DNA of 7,563 bases, taken from NCBI GenBank assembly GCA_016204905.1, contig JACQJU010000113.1:1-7563 (forward strand), written 5' to 3'. The notes beneath the pieces were generated by a model. It saw nothing but the letters and a program-made list of their open reading frames with translations, ran no database searches and was not told where the DNA came from. The stretch comes from Candidatus Gottesmanbacteria bacterium. GTDB taxonomy: Bacteria > Patescibacteriota > Microgenomatia > 2-02-FULL-39-11. The position numbers and the translations under genes were made by a program. This document shows positions 1-6,646 of this stretch, in pieces (position 1 is the first letter of the stretch; each line of letters opens with the position of its first letter).

Positions 1-18
1 AGATCAATTAGGTTAATT

Positions 19-1071
19 TTAAAACTGCTCAAGAAACCGTATGTCGTTACTGTACAATAGTCTGATATCATCGAGTTTAGTACCACTTTTCATCATATAA
101 GTTCTCTCGACTCCCCAACCAAAGGCAAATCCCGTATAAATGTTGGGGTCTATTTTACCAGCTTTCAGCACATTGGGGTGGACCATGCCCGAGCCACCTA
201 ATTCTAACCAGCCATCTTTGCAGAAGCGGCAAGTAGTCTCATCTTCTAGTTTACCTTTTCCTAAGCAAATACCACAGTTTATATCTACCTCAAAGGATGG
301 CTCGGTAAATTGGAAATGAAATGGTCGTAATCGTGTCTTTCTATCTTTGCCAAAAAATTCTCGGGCAAAATAATCCATGGTGCCTTTGAGGTGTGTAATA
401 TTTATACCTTTATCGACGACTAAGCCTTCGAATTGATGGAACATTGGTACATGAGAGACATCCCAATTGGGTCGATAACATTTGGTGATATTGATCATCC
501 TTATGGGAGGTTTGTGGTGCAGACGCTCCATCTCTCGTACCTGACCGTTTGAGGTATGGGGTGTTAATACCATTCTGCCTAATGTAGGAGATGTTGGACC
601 GTCGATAAAAAATGTCTCGAAGTCATCGCGAGCGGGATGAGAGCGGGGCATATTCAGACTTTCAAACGCATACCATTCCCAGTCTATTTCGGGATAACGA
701 ACACGAGTGAAACCAATCCTTTCGTAAATTCTGGTAATTTCTTCTATTGCTTGGGTAACGATATGAAGGTGACCCTGCGGAGGCTTGATGCCTGGAGCAG
801 TAACGTCAAGCCATTCTTCCAGTTTTTTGCCCGCGATAATATTTTTTTGTCTCTCAAGTGCTAGTTCGATTTCATTTTTTACTTTATTCACTAATTTGCC
901 TAGATTGGGCTTTTCGGAGGTAGGTTGATCTTTTAGTTTTTTGACCAGTCGGGTAAACTGTCCGCTTTTTCCTAGCAAACCAAGAAAAACATCATTTAGA
1001 CTATCTGAGTCTAGTGTATGTTGGATTTTGGTTAGGGCACTTAATCTTAGCTTTTCTAGTTCTTTTTCCAT
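19..1071 (-). CDS. pheS: phenylalanyl-tRNA synthetase alpha subunit
   Basis: The catalytic alpha chain of the (alpha-beta)2 class IIc synthetase that charges tRNA-Phe; it needs PheT, which is not in the window. It is 350 residues (E. coli 327). Residues 1-90 form the Lys/Glu-rich N-terminal arm, probably an antiparallel coiled coil that binds tRNA. The class II core runs from about 100: HPARDDFETFF (145-155), LTPHTSNGQVR (169-179), motif 2 MFHQFEGL (210-217), HFQFTEPSFEVD (252-263) and motif 3 GFAFGWGVERTYM (314-326). Between EVD and GWLEL sits a paired CxxC insertion (Cys266, Cys269, Cys281, Cys284), a probable zinc knuckle seen in a subset of bacterial PheS. The ATG at 1069-1071 follows the aminotransferase stop by 14 nt without a clear Shine-Dalgarno. 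TAA stop at 19-21. The remaining 18 nt before the window edge contain no visible start, so pheT, if adjacent, begins just outside. Confidence 0.96.
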   Translation of the reverse strand: MEKELEKLRLSALTKIQHTLDSDSLNDVFLGLLGKSGQFTRLVKKLKDQPTSEKPNLGKLVNKVKNEIELALERQKNIIAGKKLEEWLDVTAPGIKPPQGHLHIVTQAIEEITRIYERIGFTRVRYPEIDWEWYAFESLNMPRSHPARDDFETFFIDGPTSPTLGRMVLTPHTSNGQVREMERLHHKPPIRMINITKCYRPNWDVSHVPMFHQFEGLVVDKGINITHLKGTMDYFAREFFGKDRKTRLRPFHFQFTEPSFEVDINCGICLGKGKLEDETTCRFCKDGWLELGGSGMVHPNVLKAGKIDPNIYTGFAFGWGVERTYMMKSGTKLDDIRLLYSNDIRFLEQF

Positions 1072-1085
1072 AAACTTATGTTAAT

Positions 1086-2318
1086 TTATTTTTTATCCTT
1101 TTTCCACCACTTTTCTATTCTATCAAAAACCTCGTGGATATCTTCTTGGGGAGAGCCAAAAGAGAGCCTCAAGTGGTTTTCACCTTCGGGTCCGAATCCT
1201 ATACCAGGTATTGTGACTACTCCCGCTTCGTAGAGTAGTTTTTTCGCCATATCGATACTATTTATAGGAAGCGAGTATTTGGGAAAAACATAATAGGCAC
1301 CGCGGGGTAAGACATAAGTAAATAAATCGGGAAGTTTATCTAGTCTTTTGCAAATGGCAGCCCGATTGTCCCCTAGCCAGCGGATATGATCTTTTACTAC
1401 ATCTTGTGGCATGGTAAGAGCAGCGATGGCGGCTTCCTGAGAAATATGGGGAGCACAAACTATATTCGAGTCATGGACTTTGAGTAGATGCATGAGGAGA
1501 TCTTTATTGGTGTGCAAGTATCCTAGCCTCCAACCCATCAAGCCATATTTTTTGGATAAAGAACAGCAGCGGATTACTTTAGGCCAAAGTTCTTTGATTG
1601 TGGCTATATTAAAATAGGATAAATTATCATAAACTAGGAAGTCATAGACCTCATCGGTAATAATATAGATGTTTCCCCCCTTAAGAATTTTTGCTAATTC
1701 TAGGAGATCAGTTTTGCTAAAGACTGCGCCAGTTGGATTATTGGGACTATTGATGATAATAGCTTTTGTTTTGGGACTGAGGGCTTTTTTTATTTTTTTA
1801 TGATCCAATCTGAAACCATTTTTTTTGTCTTCAATCATGGCAACTGGAATAACTACTCCTTGGGCAAGGCCTACTTGCTCTCCATAAGAAGAAAAATAGG
1901 GTGAGGGTATAATGATTTCGTCTCCTTTGTTTATGAGAGTTAGCATGGAATAAAGGAGTGCTGACATACTTCCTGGAGTAATAAATAGTTCATCTGGTGA
2001 GACCGGAAATCCTAAGGACTCCGTGGCTTTTTCGGCAAATAATTTGCGCAGCTCGGGTAAACCCGGAAAAGGAGTATATTTATCGATTGTTTTTTTTGTA
2101 TCCAGTACTTTTTTTATATGATCATGGATGGGTTTGGGTGCAGGGTAGAAAGGTAGACCAACTCCAAGAGAGACGATATCTTTGCCCTTGGCACTTTCTT
2201 GAGCGGCAAGATACATCATCTCTTTAATCACTGAGACATTGGTATTCTTGATACGTTCTGATAGTTCGGGTAATACTTTGGTATCGCCGGTTGATGAGAG
2301 AACTGATCTGTTGGTCAT
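1086..2318 (-). CDS. class I/II PLP aminotransferase (aromatic/aspartate type)
   Basis: A fold-type I PLP aminotransferase of 410 residues, closest in style to the aspartate/aromatic subgroup. Landmarks: YTPFPGLPELR (81-91; the Tyr that contacts PLP phosphate), PGSMSALL (115-122), SPNNPTG (191-197; Asn194), TDEVYDFLVY (221-230; Asp222, Tyr225), SLSKKYGLMGWRLGY (253-267; Schiff-base Lys256, Arg264) and HLRLSFG (382-388; Arg384 for the substrate alpha-carboxylate). Sequence alone does not fix the amino donor or keto acid. The position 12 nt after aroC and 14 nt before pheS suggests phenylpyruvate / 4-hydroxyphenylpyruvate, or prephenate, as acceptor. This is inference: broad-specificity AspC-like activity is the alternative, and in a reduced genome one enzyme may serve several pathways. 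The start at 2318 gives a roughly 35-residue N-terminal lead before the common VSxIxxMxxLA segment. A weak AGG lies upstream. Confidence 0.9.
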   Translation of the reverse strand: MTNRSVLSSTGDTKVLPELSERIKNTNVSVIKEMMYLAAQESAKGKDIVSLGVGLPFYPAPKPIHDHIKKVLDTKKTIDKYTPFPGLPELRKLFAEKATESLGFPVSPDELFITPGSMSALLYSMLTLINKGDEIIIPSPYFSSYGEQVGLAQGVVIPVAMIEDKKNGFRLDHKKIKKALSPKTKAIIINSPNNPTGAVFSKTDLLELAKILKGGNIYIITDEVYDFLVYDNLSYFNIATIKELWPKVIRCCSLSKKYGLMGWRLGYLHTNKDLLMHLLKVHDSNIVCAPHISQEAAIAALTMPQDVVKDHIRWLGDNRAAICKRLDKLPDLFTYVLPRGAYYVFPKYSLPINSIDMAKKLLYEAGVVTIPGIGFGPEGENHLRLSFGSPQEDIHEVFDRIEKWWKKDKK

Positions 2319-2330
2319 AGTTAACCTAAG

Positions 2331-3536
2331 TTACTTAAGTGCCTTAATATATCCTTTAAAATTTCTTTTTGTTTCTACAATATTGTCGCCGCCGAATTTG
2401 CGAAGCATTTCATCGGCCAAAACAAAAGCTAACATAGCCTCAGATATTACACCAGCTCTGGGTACGACGCAAATGTCTGATCTTTCAATCAGAGCCTTGG
2501 CCGGCTTTTTGGTAGCAATATCTACCGTGTCTTTGGGATTACCGAGTGTGGAGATAGGTTTATGGTAGACGCGGATAATTATATCCTCACCATTGGTCAC
2601 GCCTCCCTCAATACCACCGGCTTTGTTGGTTTTTCTATAGTATTTTTTTAGGGTCGGACCCTGAGACTTATAGTAAATGTCATCATGGACTTGGGAACCG
2701 TATAAACTAGCATTGGTTATTCCCTCTCCAATTTCTACAGCTTTAACCGAGGGTATACTCATCAGGGATTGAGAGATGCGGCCGTCAATCTTGCGATCGT
2801 AATGGACATAACTACCGAGTCCAACGGGTACGTGGTGGGCGATAATTTCTACAACACCTCCTAATGTATTTTTGGATTTAGTGGCAGCAAGTATCTCATT
2901 TTTCATGCTAGAGGATATATTTGGGTCTATGCAGCGTATTTCTGGATTCTTATTGAACACATTTTTTATATCTTCAAATTGAACATTTTTATTGCTCAAC
3001 TTAATTTGTCCAATCTGGATAGTATGGCTTGCTATTTCGATATTAAACTCCAGCAAAAACTTCTTGCAAATAGCACTAATAGCTACTCTCATAATAGTTT
3101 CTCGGGCGGAAGCTCTTTCTAGGACATTTCTAATATCCTCAAAACCATACTTGAGACCGCCAGCTAGATCTGCATGCCCTGGTCTTGGTGTTGTAAGAGG
3201 TGGGTGCAGAGCTGTTCCACCCGACGGGTGGAATGAGTCTGCACCTATACTTTCAAATGGTTCAATTTGCATTTTTTGTGCCCAATTGGCGAAGTCAAGA
3301 TTGTCGACTATTAAAGCTATTGGACTGCCGAGTGTTTTACCGAAACGGACGCCGGATAATATTTTGACTTGATCTTTTTCTATGGCACCACGACCTCCGC
3401 GGCCGGCACCACCGCGTCTTTTGTCGAGTTCTTGTTGAATAACATCTTTATCTATTGCTAAACCTGCAGGAAGCCCTTCGAGTATGGCAATCTCGGCAGG
3501 ACCATGTGATTCACCGGCCGTTAAAAATCTAAGCAT
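2331..3536 (-). CDS. aroC: chorismate synthase
   Basis: Converts EPSP to chorismate using reduced FMN (step 7). It is 401 residues. Visible: GESHG (8-12; catalytic His11), RRGGAGRGGRG (40-50), ILSGVRFGKTLGSPIAL (59-75), PRPGHADLAGG (117-127; second catalytic His121), ERASARET (140-147), NTLGGVVE, GVEIGEG-like VEIGEGI, GGIEGGVTNGE, KPISTL, RSDICVVPRAGVISE and the C-terminal EKFGGD-like RKFGGDN. Residues 98-111 are an extra linker encoded by a near-perfect 43-bp hairpin just before PRPGHAD. Other departures: GAGRGGRG where homologues usually have GYGRGxRM, and TTPRPGHAD where they usually have TRPRPGHAD. The ATG at 3536 lies 11 nt after a GGAGG and inside the last aroE codons (8-nt overlap). 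Stop is TAA. It needs a reduced-flavin source not encoded here. Confidence 0.96.
   Translation of the reverse strand: MLRFLTAGESHGPAEIAILEGLPAGLAIDKDVIQQELDKRRGGAGRGGRGAIEKDQVKILSGVRFGKTLGSPIALIVDNLDFANWAQKMQIEPFESIGADSFHPSGGTALHPPLTTPRPGHADLAGGLKYGFEDIRNVLERASARETIMRVAISAICKKFLLEFNIEIASHTIQIGQIKLSNKNVQFEDIKNVFNKNPEIRCIDPNISSSMKNEILAATKSKNTLGGVVEIIAHHVPVGLGSYVHYDRKIDGRISQSLMSIPSVKAVEIGEGITNASLYGSQVHDDIYYKSQGPTLKKYYRKTNKAGGIEGGVTNGEDIIIRVYHKPISTLGNPKDTVDIATKKPAKALIERSDICVVPRAGVISEAMLAFVLADEMLRKFGGDNIVETKRNFKGYIKALK
3203..3245 (-). repeat. 43-bp in-frame palindromic element inside aroC
   Basis: On the plus strand, ggtgcaga (3203-3210) pairs perfectly with tctgcacc (3238-3245), and ttccaccc (3215-3222) pairs perfectly with gggtggaa (3226-3233). 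The two 8-bp stems are separated by a symmetric 4/4 internal loop and closed by a 3-nt loop. The symmetry centre is at 3224. It encodes AroC residues 98-111 (from GADSFHP on) in the variable linker just before PRPGHAD and keeps the frame open. Compared with my memory of other AroC linkers it adds about 6-12 residues. Likely an inserted palindromic repeat; the family is unknown to me. Confidence 0.8.
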
Positions 3537-4353
3537 ATTTGTGAAGTCCTCCAGTAAGTGCTTTTTCCATAACTTTTAATGGCGCTTTTTTACCTGTAAG
3601 CAATTCGAATATTTTTGCTCCTCCATATAATACCATTTTGTAACCATAAACTACTCTAGCATGATTTTTGATGGCTAGCTGTAACAATTTAGTTCTGTTG
3701 GGCGTATAGACAATATCAAATATCAAGTGAGTTTCTTTGATGGAGGATGCTGGTAGTGGCGAATTATTTTCATGCGGTTCCATACCCAGTGGTGTTGTAT
3801 TAATAATGATATCAGTATTGCTAATGAGTTTAGTTTTGTCCAGACCATAGGCACCATCTAGTTGAAAATCTTCGGCTAATTCTTGGGCTTGTTTTAGGGA
3901 GCGGTTAAAGACAAATATTTTAGTTTTTTTAGTTTTCAGGGCATAGATGATTGCACGAGCGGCACCGCCTGCACCCAGTACTGCGATGGTTTTACCGTCT
4001 AGAACAGTTTTTTCTTCTAAAGCGAGAAGTGCTCCTATCCAGTCAGTATTATAGGCGGTTAATTGGCCATCGGTGTTGACTATGGTATTCACTGCGCCTA
4101 TTTTTTGAGCGGTTTCGTCTATTTGATCAACATATTTCATCACTTCCTGTTTATGAGGAATAGTGACGATGATACCTCGAACATTTAATGCTCTGAAACC
4201 CGCGATGGCAGATTTAAGGTCTACTACTTTAAAAGCCAAAAGTGTGTAGTTTAGACCAAGAGCGTTATATCCCGCGTTATGCATTTTGGGAGATAAGGAA
4301 TGTTCAACAGGATTGCCGATAATACAACAAAGTTTTGTTTTGGCATCAATCAT
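3529..4353 (-). CDS. aroE: shikimate dehydrogenase (NADP-dependent)
   Basis: Reduces 3-dehydroshikimate to shikimate (step 4). It is 274 residues, the usual length. The N-terminal catalytic domain shows HSLSPKMHN (18-26; substrate-binding Ser19, Ser21), IPHK (65-68; catalytic Lys68), GAVNT (86-90; Asn89) and NTDW (102-105; catalytic Asp104). The Rossmann part has GAGGAAR (127-133), and NRS (150-152) is consistent with NADP preference. DIVYTP (213-218) is intact. Near the C terminus, where homologues usually carry a Gln that contacts shikimate (MLVxQ..), this protein reads VLYGGAKIFELLTG with Gly244 at that position, a real departure discussed separately. The ATG at 4353 overlaps the aroK stop by 4 nt; the TAG stop overlaps aroC by 8 nt. 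The catalytic Lys/Asp pair makes the AroE assignment firm; a quinate dehydrogenase paralogue is unlikely in this context. Confidence 0.95.
   Translation of the reverse strand: MIDAKTKLCCIIGNPVEHSLSPKMHNAGYNALGLNYTLLAFKVVDLKSAIAGFRALNVRGIIVTIPHKQEVMKYVDQIDETAQKIGAVNTIVNTDGQLTAYNTDWIGALLALEEKTVLDGKTIAVLGAGGAARAIIYALKTKKTKIFVFNRSLKQAQELAEDFQLDGAYGLDKTKLISNTDIIINTTPLGMEPHENNSPLPASSIKETHLIFDIVYTPNRTKLLQLAIKNHARVVYGYKMVLYGGAKIFELLTGKKAPLKVMEKALTGGLHKYA
3548..3552 (-). promoter_or_regulatory. Shine-Dalgarno GGAGG of aroC
   Basis: The minus-strand GGAGG is 11 nt before the aroC ATG at 3536, inside the codons for the aroE C-terminal Gly-Gly. Spacing is slightly long. It supports the 3536 start and suggests that aroC can be re-initiated by ribosomes finishing aroE, whose stop overlaps the aroC start by 8 nt. 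The glycine codons alone could also explain the motif. Confidence 0.55.
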
Positions 4354-4871
4354 ATGATTTTTCTAGTTTCTAATACTTCAATTATACTGTTAACTATATT
4401 TGCCGGATTGGCAACATCTGTGACAATTTTTATATCGGCATATTTTTCATATAATTTTTTTCTATCTTTTGCTACACTCTTTAAGTCTTCGGCAAAATTG
4501 GGAGCGTCGGTTAACAGTGGGCGGTCCTTATTTCTGCCAATACGCTTGATAATAGTCTCAATGGAGCAGTCCAAAAGGACCAATATGCCATTGGTTTTCA
4601 ACTGATCAATATTTTGTTGCTGGGTTACTACTCCTCCACCGGTAGCTATGACTGCATCAGTCAGCGTTTGGGCAATTTCTGCGACGACTTGTGATTCGTA
4701 GTTTCTAAATTTATCCCAACCGGAGGCATGGATCATCTCGGGAATTGATTTCCCCGTCTTTTGGGTAATTAAATCGTCAACCTCGAGGAAAAGTCTATTT
4801 AATCTTTGAGCTAGAAGTGGTCCGATGGTGGATTTGCCACTGCCACGCATGCCGATAAGAACTATGTTCAT
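4350..4871 (-). CDS. aroK: shikimate kinase
   Basis: Phosphorylates shikimate at the 3-OH using ATP (step 5), a cytosolic P-loop NMP-kinase fold. At 173 residues it has the normal family length. Walker A is GMRGSGKST (7-15), followed by the shikimate-binding VDD (31-33), KFR (54-56; Arg56), the GGG loop (78-80), the lid DRPLL (116-120; Arg117) and the DRKKLY arginine (137) that contacts shikimate and ATP. The ATG at 4871 overlaps the aroA stop (ATGA), and the TGA stop overlaps the aroE start in the same way, so the three proteins are probably translationally coupled. A GGAG lies 5 nt before the start, the best-placed ribosome-binding sequence in the window. All catalytic residues are present. 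The natural family length ending at TGA is evidence that TGA is a stop in this organism. Confidence 0.96.
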   Translation of the reverse strand: MNIVLIGMRGSGKSTIGPLLAQRLNRLFLEVDDLITQKTGKSIPEMIHASGWDKFRNYESQVVAEIAQTLTDAVIATGGGVVTQQQNIDQLKTNGILVLLDCSIETIIKRIGRNKDRPLLTDAPNFAEDLKSVAKDRKKLYEKYADIKIVTDVANPANIVNSIIEVLETRKII

Positions 4872-6103
4872 AATAGCTCCACTCTAGCACCAATTTTTTG
4901 TAGATCTGCCCAGAAATTGGGATAAGATTTGTTTACTACTTCAGCATGATTGATGGTTGTTTTGCCACTGGCATGTAGACCGGCAATGGCAAAACTCATG
5001 GCAATGCGGTGATCAGAGTGAGTGTTGATAATGGCACCCCTCGGAGTGTTTCCGGTAATTAGAAGAGAATCGCTGGTATATGAAGAATGAATATCCATCT
5101 TGTTTAATTCCTCTACAAGAGATTTTAATCGATTCGATTCTTTGTGTTTTAGATGGCCAATATTCCTAATAATAGTTTTGCCTTCTATAAAGGAAGCTAG
5201 GATGGAGACTGTAGGTACAATATCAGGATGATTTCCCAAATCTATTGCTCTTGTTTTTGATTTATTATTAAAGTTTCTTAGAATTTCCAAAAAATACTTA
5301 TCTCCTTGGGCTGAATGGGAGTTTAGATTGGTTATTTTAATCTTCGACTTAGTTATTGTTTCGGCTAATAAGAAATAGGAAGCAGAAGAGTAATCTCCTT
5401 CTACCGTATAATCTCTCCCGATGTATTTTTGTCCGGCTTTTATGAAAAATGTGTCTCCTTTTTTTTGCACTTTGACGCCAAATGTAGACATGAGATCAAT
5501 AGTAATATCGATATAAGGAGACGAGTGAAGATCAATGACTTTTAATGCTATATCTTTTTGGGCAAAGGGGGCGGTAAGAAGAAGTGCGCTAATAAATTGG
5601 GAGCTATCTTTGCCGGAGATAGTGATTTTGCCTCCAAGCGAGGTTGAACCTCGTAATTGGACTGGTAAGAAGCCTTTTTCTTTTATTGATTGAATATTGA
5701 TTTCTAGTTTGGTTAGAGCTTCGATCAATTGCTTCATCGGCCTGTGGCGCAATCTAGAATTTCCATCGATGATAACATCCTCTTTACTCAATGTAGCTAC
5801 TGCAGTGATGAGTCTTGCAGTAGTACCTGAATTGCCACAAAATATTTTGATGACTCTATTTTGGTTGGGAAATAGACCGCCGACACCTTTGATTTCCAAT
5901 AATTTGTTTCTTACTTTGATACCGACACCCAATTGGCGGCAGGCAGCGATAGTCATATTGGTATCTTCTGAAATAAGAGGATTATGGATGAGTGATTTAC
6001 CACTAGAAAGAGAGGCCAGTATAATGGCTCGATGTGTGTAGCTCTTGGATGGTGGAGCTGATATCGTACCTTTTAATTTTGACGGGTAAATTATAGCTTT
6101 CAT
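4868..6103 (-). CDS. aroA: 3-phosphoshikimate 1-carboxyvinyltransferase (EPSP synthase)
   Basis: Transfers enolpyruvate from PEP to shikimate-3-phosphate (step 6). It is 411 residues, slightly shorter than the usual 425-430, with the two-domain inside-out alpha/beta fold expected. Visible active-site motifs: PPSKSYTHR (17-25; Lys20, Ser21, Arg25), CGNSGTTARL (89-98; Arg97), RHRPM (119-123; Arg121), SSQF (167-170), EGDYSSASYF (235-244), HPDIVPT (292-298; the catalytic Asp294), HKESNR (320-325; Glu322), SDHR (363-366) and NKSYP (391-395; Lys392). GNSGTTARL rather than the enterobacterial GNAGTAMRP places it with the Gram-positive/class II-like branch; this is inferred from one motif. The start at 6103 directly begins the conserved MKAIIYPSKLKG; no Shine-Dalgarno is visible in the 22-nt spacer, most of which is one copy of a tandem repeat. 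The TGA stop overlaps the aroK start (ATGA). Confidence 0.96.
   Translation of the reverse strand: MKAIIYPSKLKGTISAPPSKSYTHRAIILASLSSGKSLIHNPLISEDTNMTIAACRQLGVGIKVRNKLLEIKGVGGLFPNQNRVIKIFCGNSGTTARLITAVATLSKEDVIIDGNSRLRHRPMKQLIEALTKLEINIQSIKEKGFLPVQLRGSTSLGGKITISGKDSSQFISALLLTAPFAQKDIALKVIDLHSSPYIDITIDLMSTFGVKVQKKGDTFFIKAGQKYIGRDYTVEGDYSSASYFLLAETITKSKIKITNLNSHSAQGDKYFLEILRNFNNKSKTRAIDLGNHPDIVPTVSILASFIEGKTIIRNIGHLKHKESNRLKSLVEELNKMDIHSSYTSDSLLITGNTPRGAIINTHSDHRIAMSFAIAGLHASGKTTINHAEVVNKSYPNFWADLQKIGARVELL
4877..4880 (-). promoter_or_regulatory. Shine-Dalgarno GGAG of aroK
   Basis: The minus-strand GGAG ends 5 nt before the aroK ATG at 4871, within the last aroA codons. Its spacing and the ATGA stop/start overlap support this start and coupled translation of aroA and aroK. 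Confidence 0.55.
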
Positions 6104-6104
6104 G

Positions 6105-6136
6105 ATTGTCTATCTTGTCAATTGTTTATCTTGTCA
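6105..6136 (-). repeat. two 16-bp tandem repeats at the aroQ/aroA junction
   Basis: Plus-strand 6105-6120 reads attgtctatcttgtca and 6121-6136 reads attgtttatcttgtca: abutting copies with one mismatch in 16. The right copy overlaps the arm of the aroQ 3' palindrome and contains the aroQ stop; the left copy makes up nearly all of the 22-nt aroQ-aroA spacer and ends 1 nt before the aroA ATG. The simplest reading is that the spacer arose by tandem duplication of a palindrome arm. Confidence 0.85.
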
Positions 6137-6170
6137 GTTTCGCGCGGCCGCGGACTTCTGACAAGGTAGA
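6125..6170 (-). repeat. 46-bp GC-cored palindrome forming the aroQ 3' end
   Basis: Plus-strand arms cttgtcag (6130-6137) and ctgacaag (6158-6165) are perfectly complementary, and G-T and A-T pairs extend the stem to 13 bp (6125-6137 with 6158-6170). The interior has cgcg (6141-6144) pairing with cgcg (6149-6152) around a cggc loop; this GC core contrasts with the AT-rich surroundings. It encodes the last 14 AroQ residues (Ser145-Arg158) and includes the TAA stop at 6126-6128. There is no T-run after it in the transcript direction, so it is not a classical terminator, although it could still influence mRNA stability or aroA translation. Confidence 0.75.
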
Positions 6171-6602
6171 TTCCTGAATGTATATAATCAATTTTTTCAG
6201 CCCCAAGATATAACTATTTTCTTTTTGGCCGATAACTACTGCGAGAGAAATTTTTTTGATGACATCTATTTTGCGAAAATCCTCTCTTTTAGAAATATCT
6301 GATAGATGGACTTCTATAATGGGTAGATTGGTATCTTCTAGAGCATCTCGTAGAGAATATCCATAGTGAGTAAGCGCTCCGGGATTGATGAGTATTCCGG
6401 AACTAGCTGATGATTCTTTTTGGATAAAATCTATTAATTGGCCCTCATGATTGGATTGGAAAAAGACTAATTTTACATCTCGAGGTTTAGCCAGTTTCTC
6501 GAGTTTAGTGTTAATTTGGTCAAGAGTAAAAGAGCCATAATGTTTATGGTTTCTTCTGCCGAGCATATTGAGATTGGGCCCGTTGATGACTAATATTTTC
6601 AT
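6126..6602 (-). CDS. aroQ: 3-dehydroquinate dehydratase, type II
   Basis: Dehydrates 3-dehydroquinate to 3-dehydroshikimate (step 3). It is the small dodecameric flavodoxin-like type II enzyme, not the Schiff-base type I AroD. Of 158 residues, the diagnostic pieces are GPNLNMLGRR (8-17) with the active-site Arg17, the catalytic Tyr22 in HYGSFTL, FFQSNHEG (47-54), INPGALTH (72-79; Asn73 and His79 in the substrate pocket), and EVHLSDISKREDFR (97-110; His99, Arg110). The usual acidic residue after the loop arginine (REP in many homologues) is Asn here. Type II enzymes are usually about 140-150 residues. The extra C-terminal tail from Ser145 to Arg158 is encoded wholly by a GC-rich palindrome and looks acquired. 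The ATG at 6602 begins MKILVINGPN, exactly where the family starts. There is no clear Shine-Dalgarno; the preceding 44 bp is a palindrome. Stop is TAA. Confidence 0.95.
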   Translation of the reverse strand: MKILVINGPNLNMLGRRNHKHYGSFTLDQINTKLEKLAKPRDVKLVFFQSNHEGQLIDFIQKESSASSGILINPGALTHYGYSLRDALEDTNLPIIEVHLSDISKREDFRKIDVIKKISLAVVIGQKENSYILGLKKLIIYIQESTLSEVRGRAKLTR

Positions 6603-6604
6603 AT

Positions 6605-6645
6605 TTTACCCAATGTGTGAAGCCACATCACACCGGGTGTGTAAA
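6605..6645 (-). repeat. 41-bp imperfect palindrome filling the aroB-aroQ spacer
   Basis: Plus strand: gtgtga (6615-6620) pairs with tcacac (6628-6633) around a 7-nt loop, accc (6608-6611) with gggt (6635-6638), and the outer tttac (6605-6609) can alternatively pair with gtaaa (6641-6645). An alternative fold is cacacc-g-ggtgtg at 6629-6641. It occupies essentially the whole gap between the aroB TAG and the aroQ ATG. In transcript sense it is followed by TAAAATATG, with no U-run, so it is not a rho-independent terminator. It could mask the aroQ start region. Confidence 0.65.
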
Positions 6646-6646
6646 G

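Noticed and set aside
2992..3372. Open frames on the plus strand, such as 2992-3372 and 2239-2568
   Set aside because: They lie opposite well-supported aroC and aminotransferase coding sequence, and their translations show no recognisable domain.
4350..4352. TGA as a sense codon (glycine, code 25)
   Set aside because: AroK ends here at normal family length and overlaps aroE as ATGA; aroA ends at TGA in the same way. TGA behaves as a stop.
5639..5653. 15-bp palindrome cgaggtt-g-aacctcg in aroA
   Set aside because: A 7-bp stem with a 1-nt loop is expected about once by chance in a window of this size, and the encoded LRGSTS fits the gene.
6090..6121. Minus-strand TTGACA (6121-6116) and TATAAT (6095-6090) resembling a promoter
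   Set aside because: The spacing is 20 bp, longer than usual, and the -10 box is inside aroA codons 3-5, so a transcript from it would miss the aroA start. Probably coincidence in AT-rich DNA and repeat sequence.
6605..6645. Spacer hairpin as a rho-independent terminator
   Set aside because: No U-run follows in the transcript direction, and the aroQ start lies immediately downstream.
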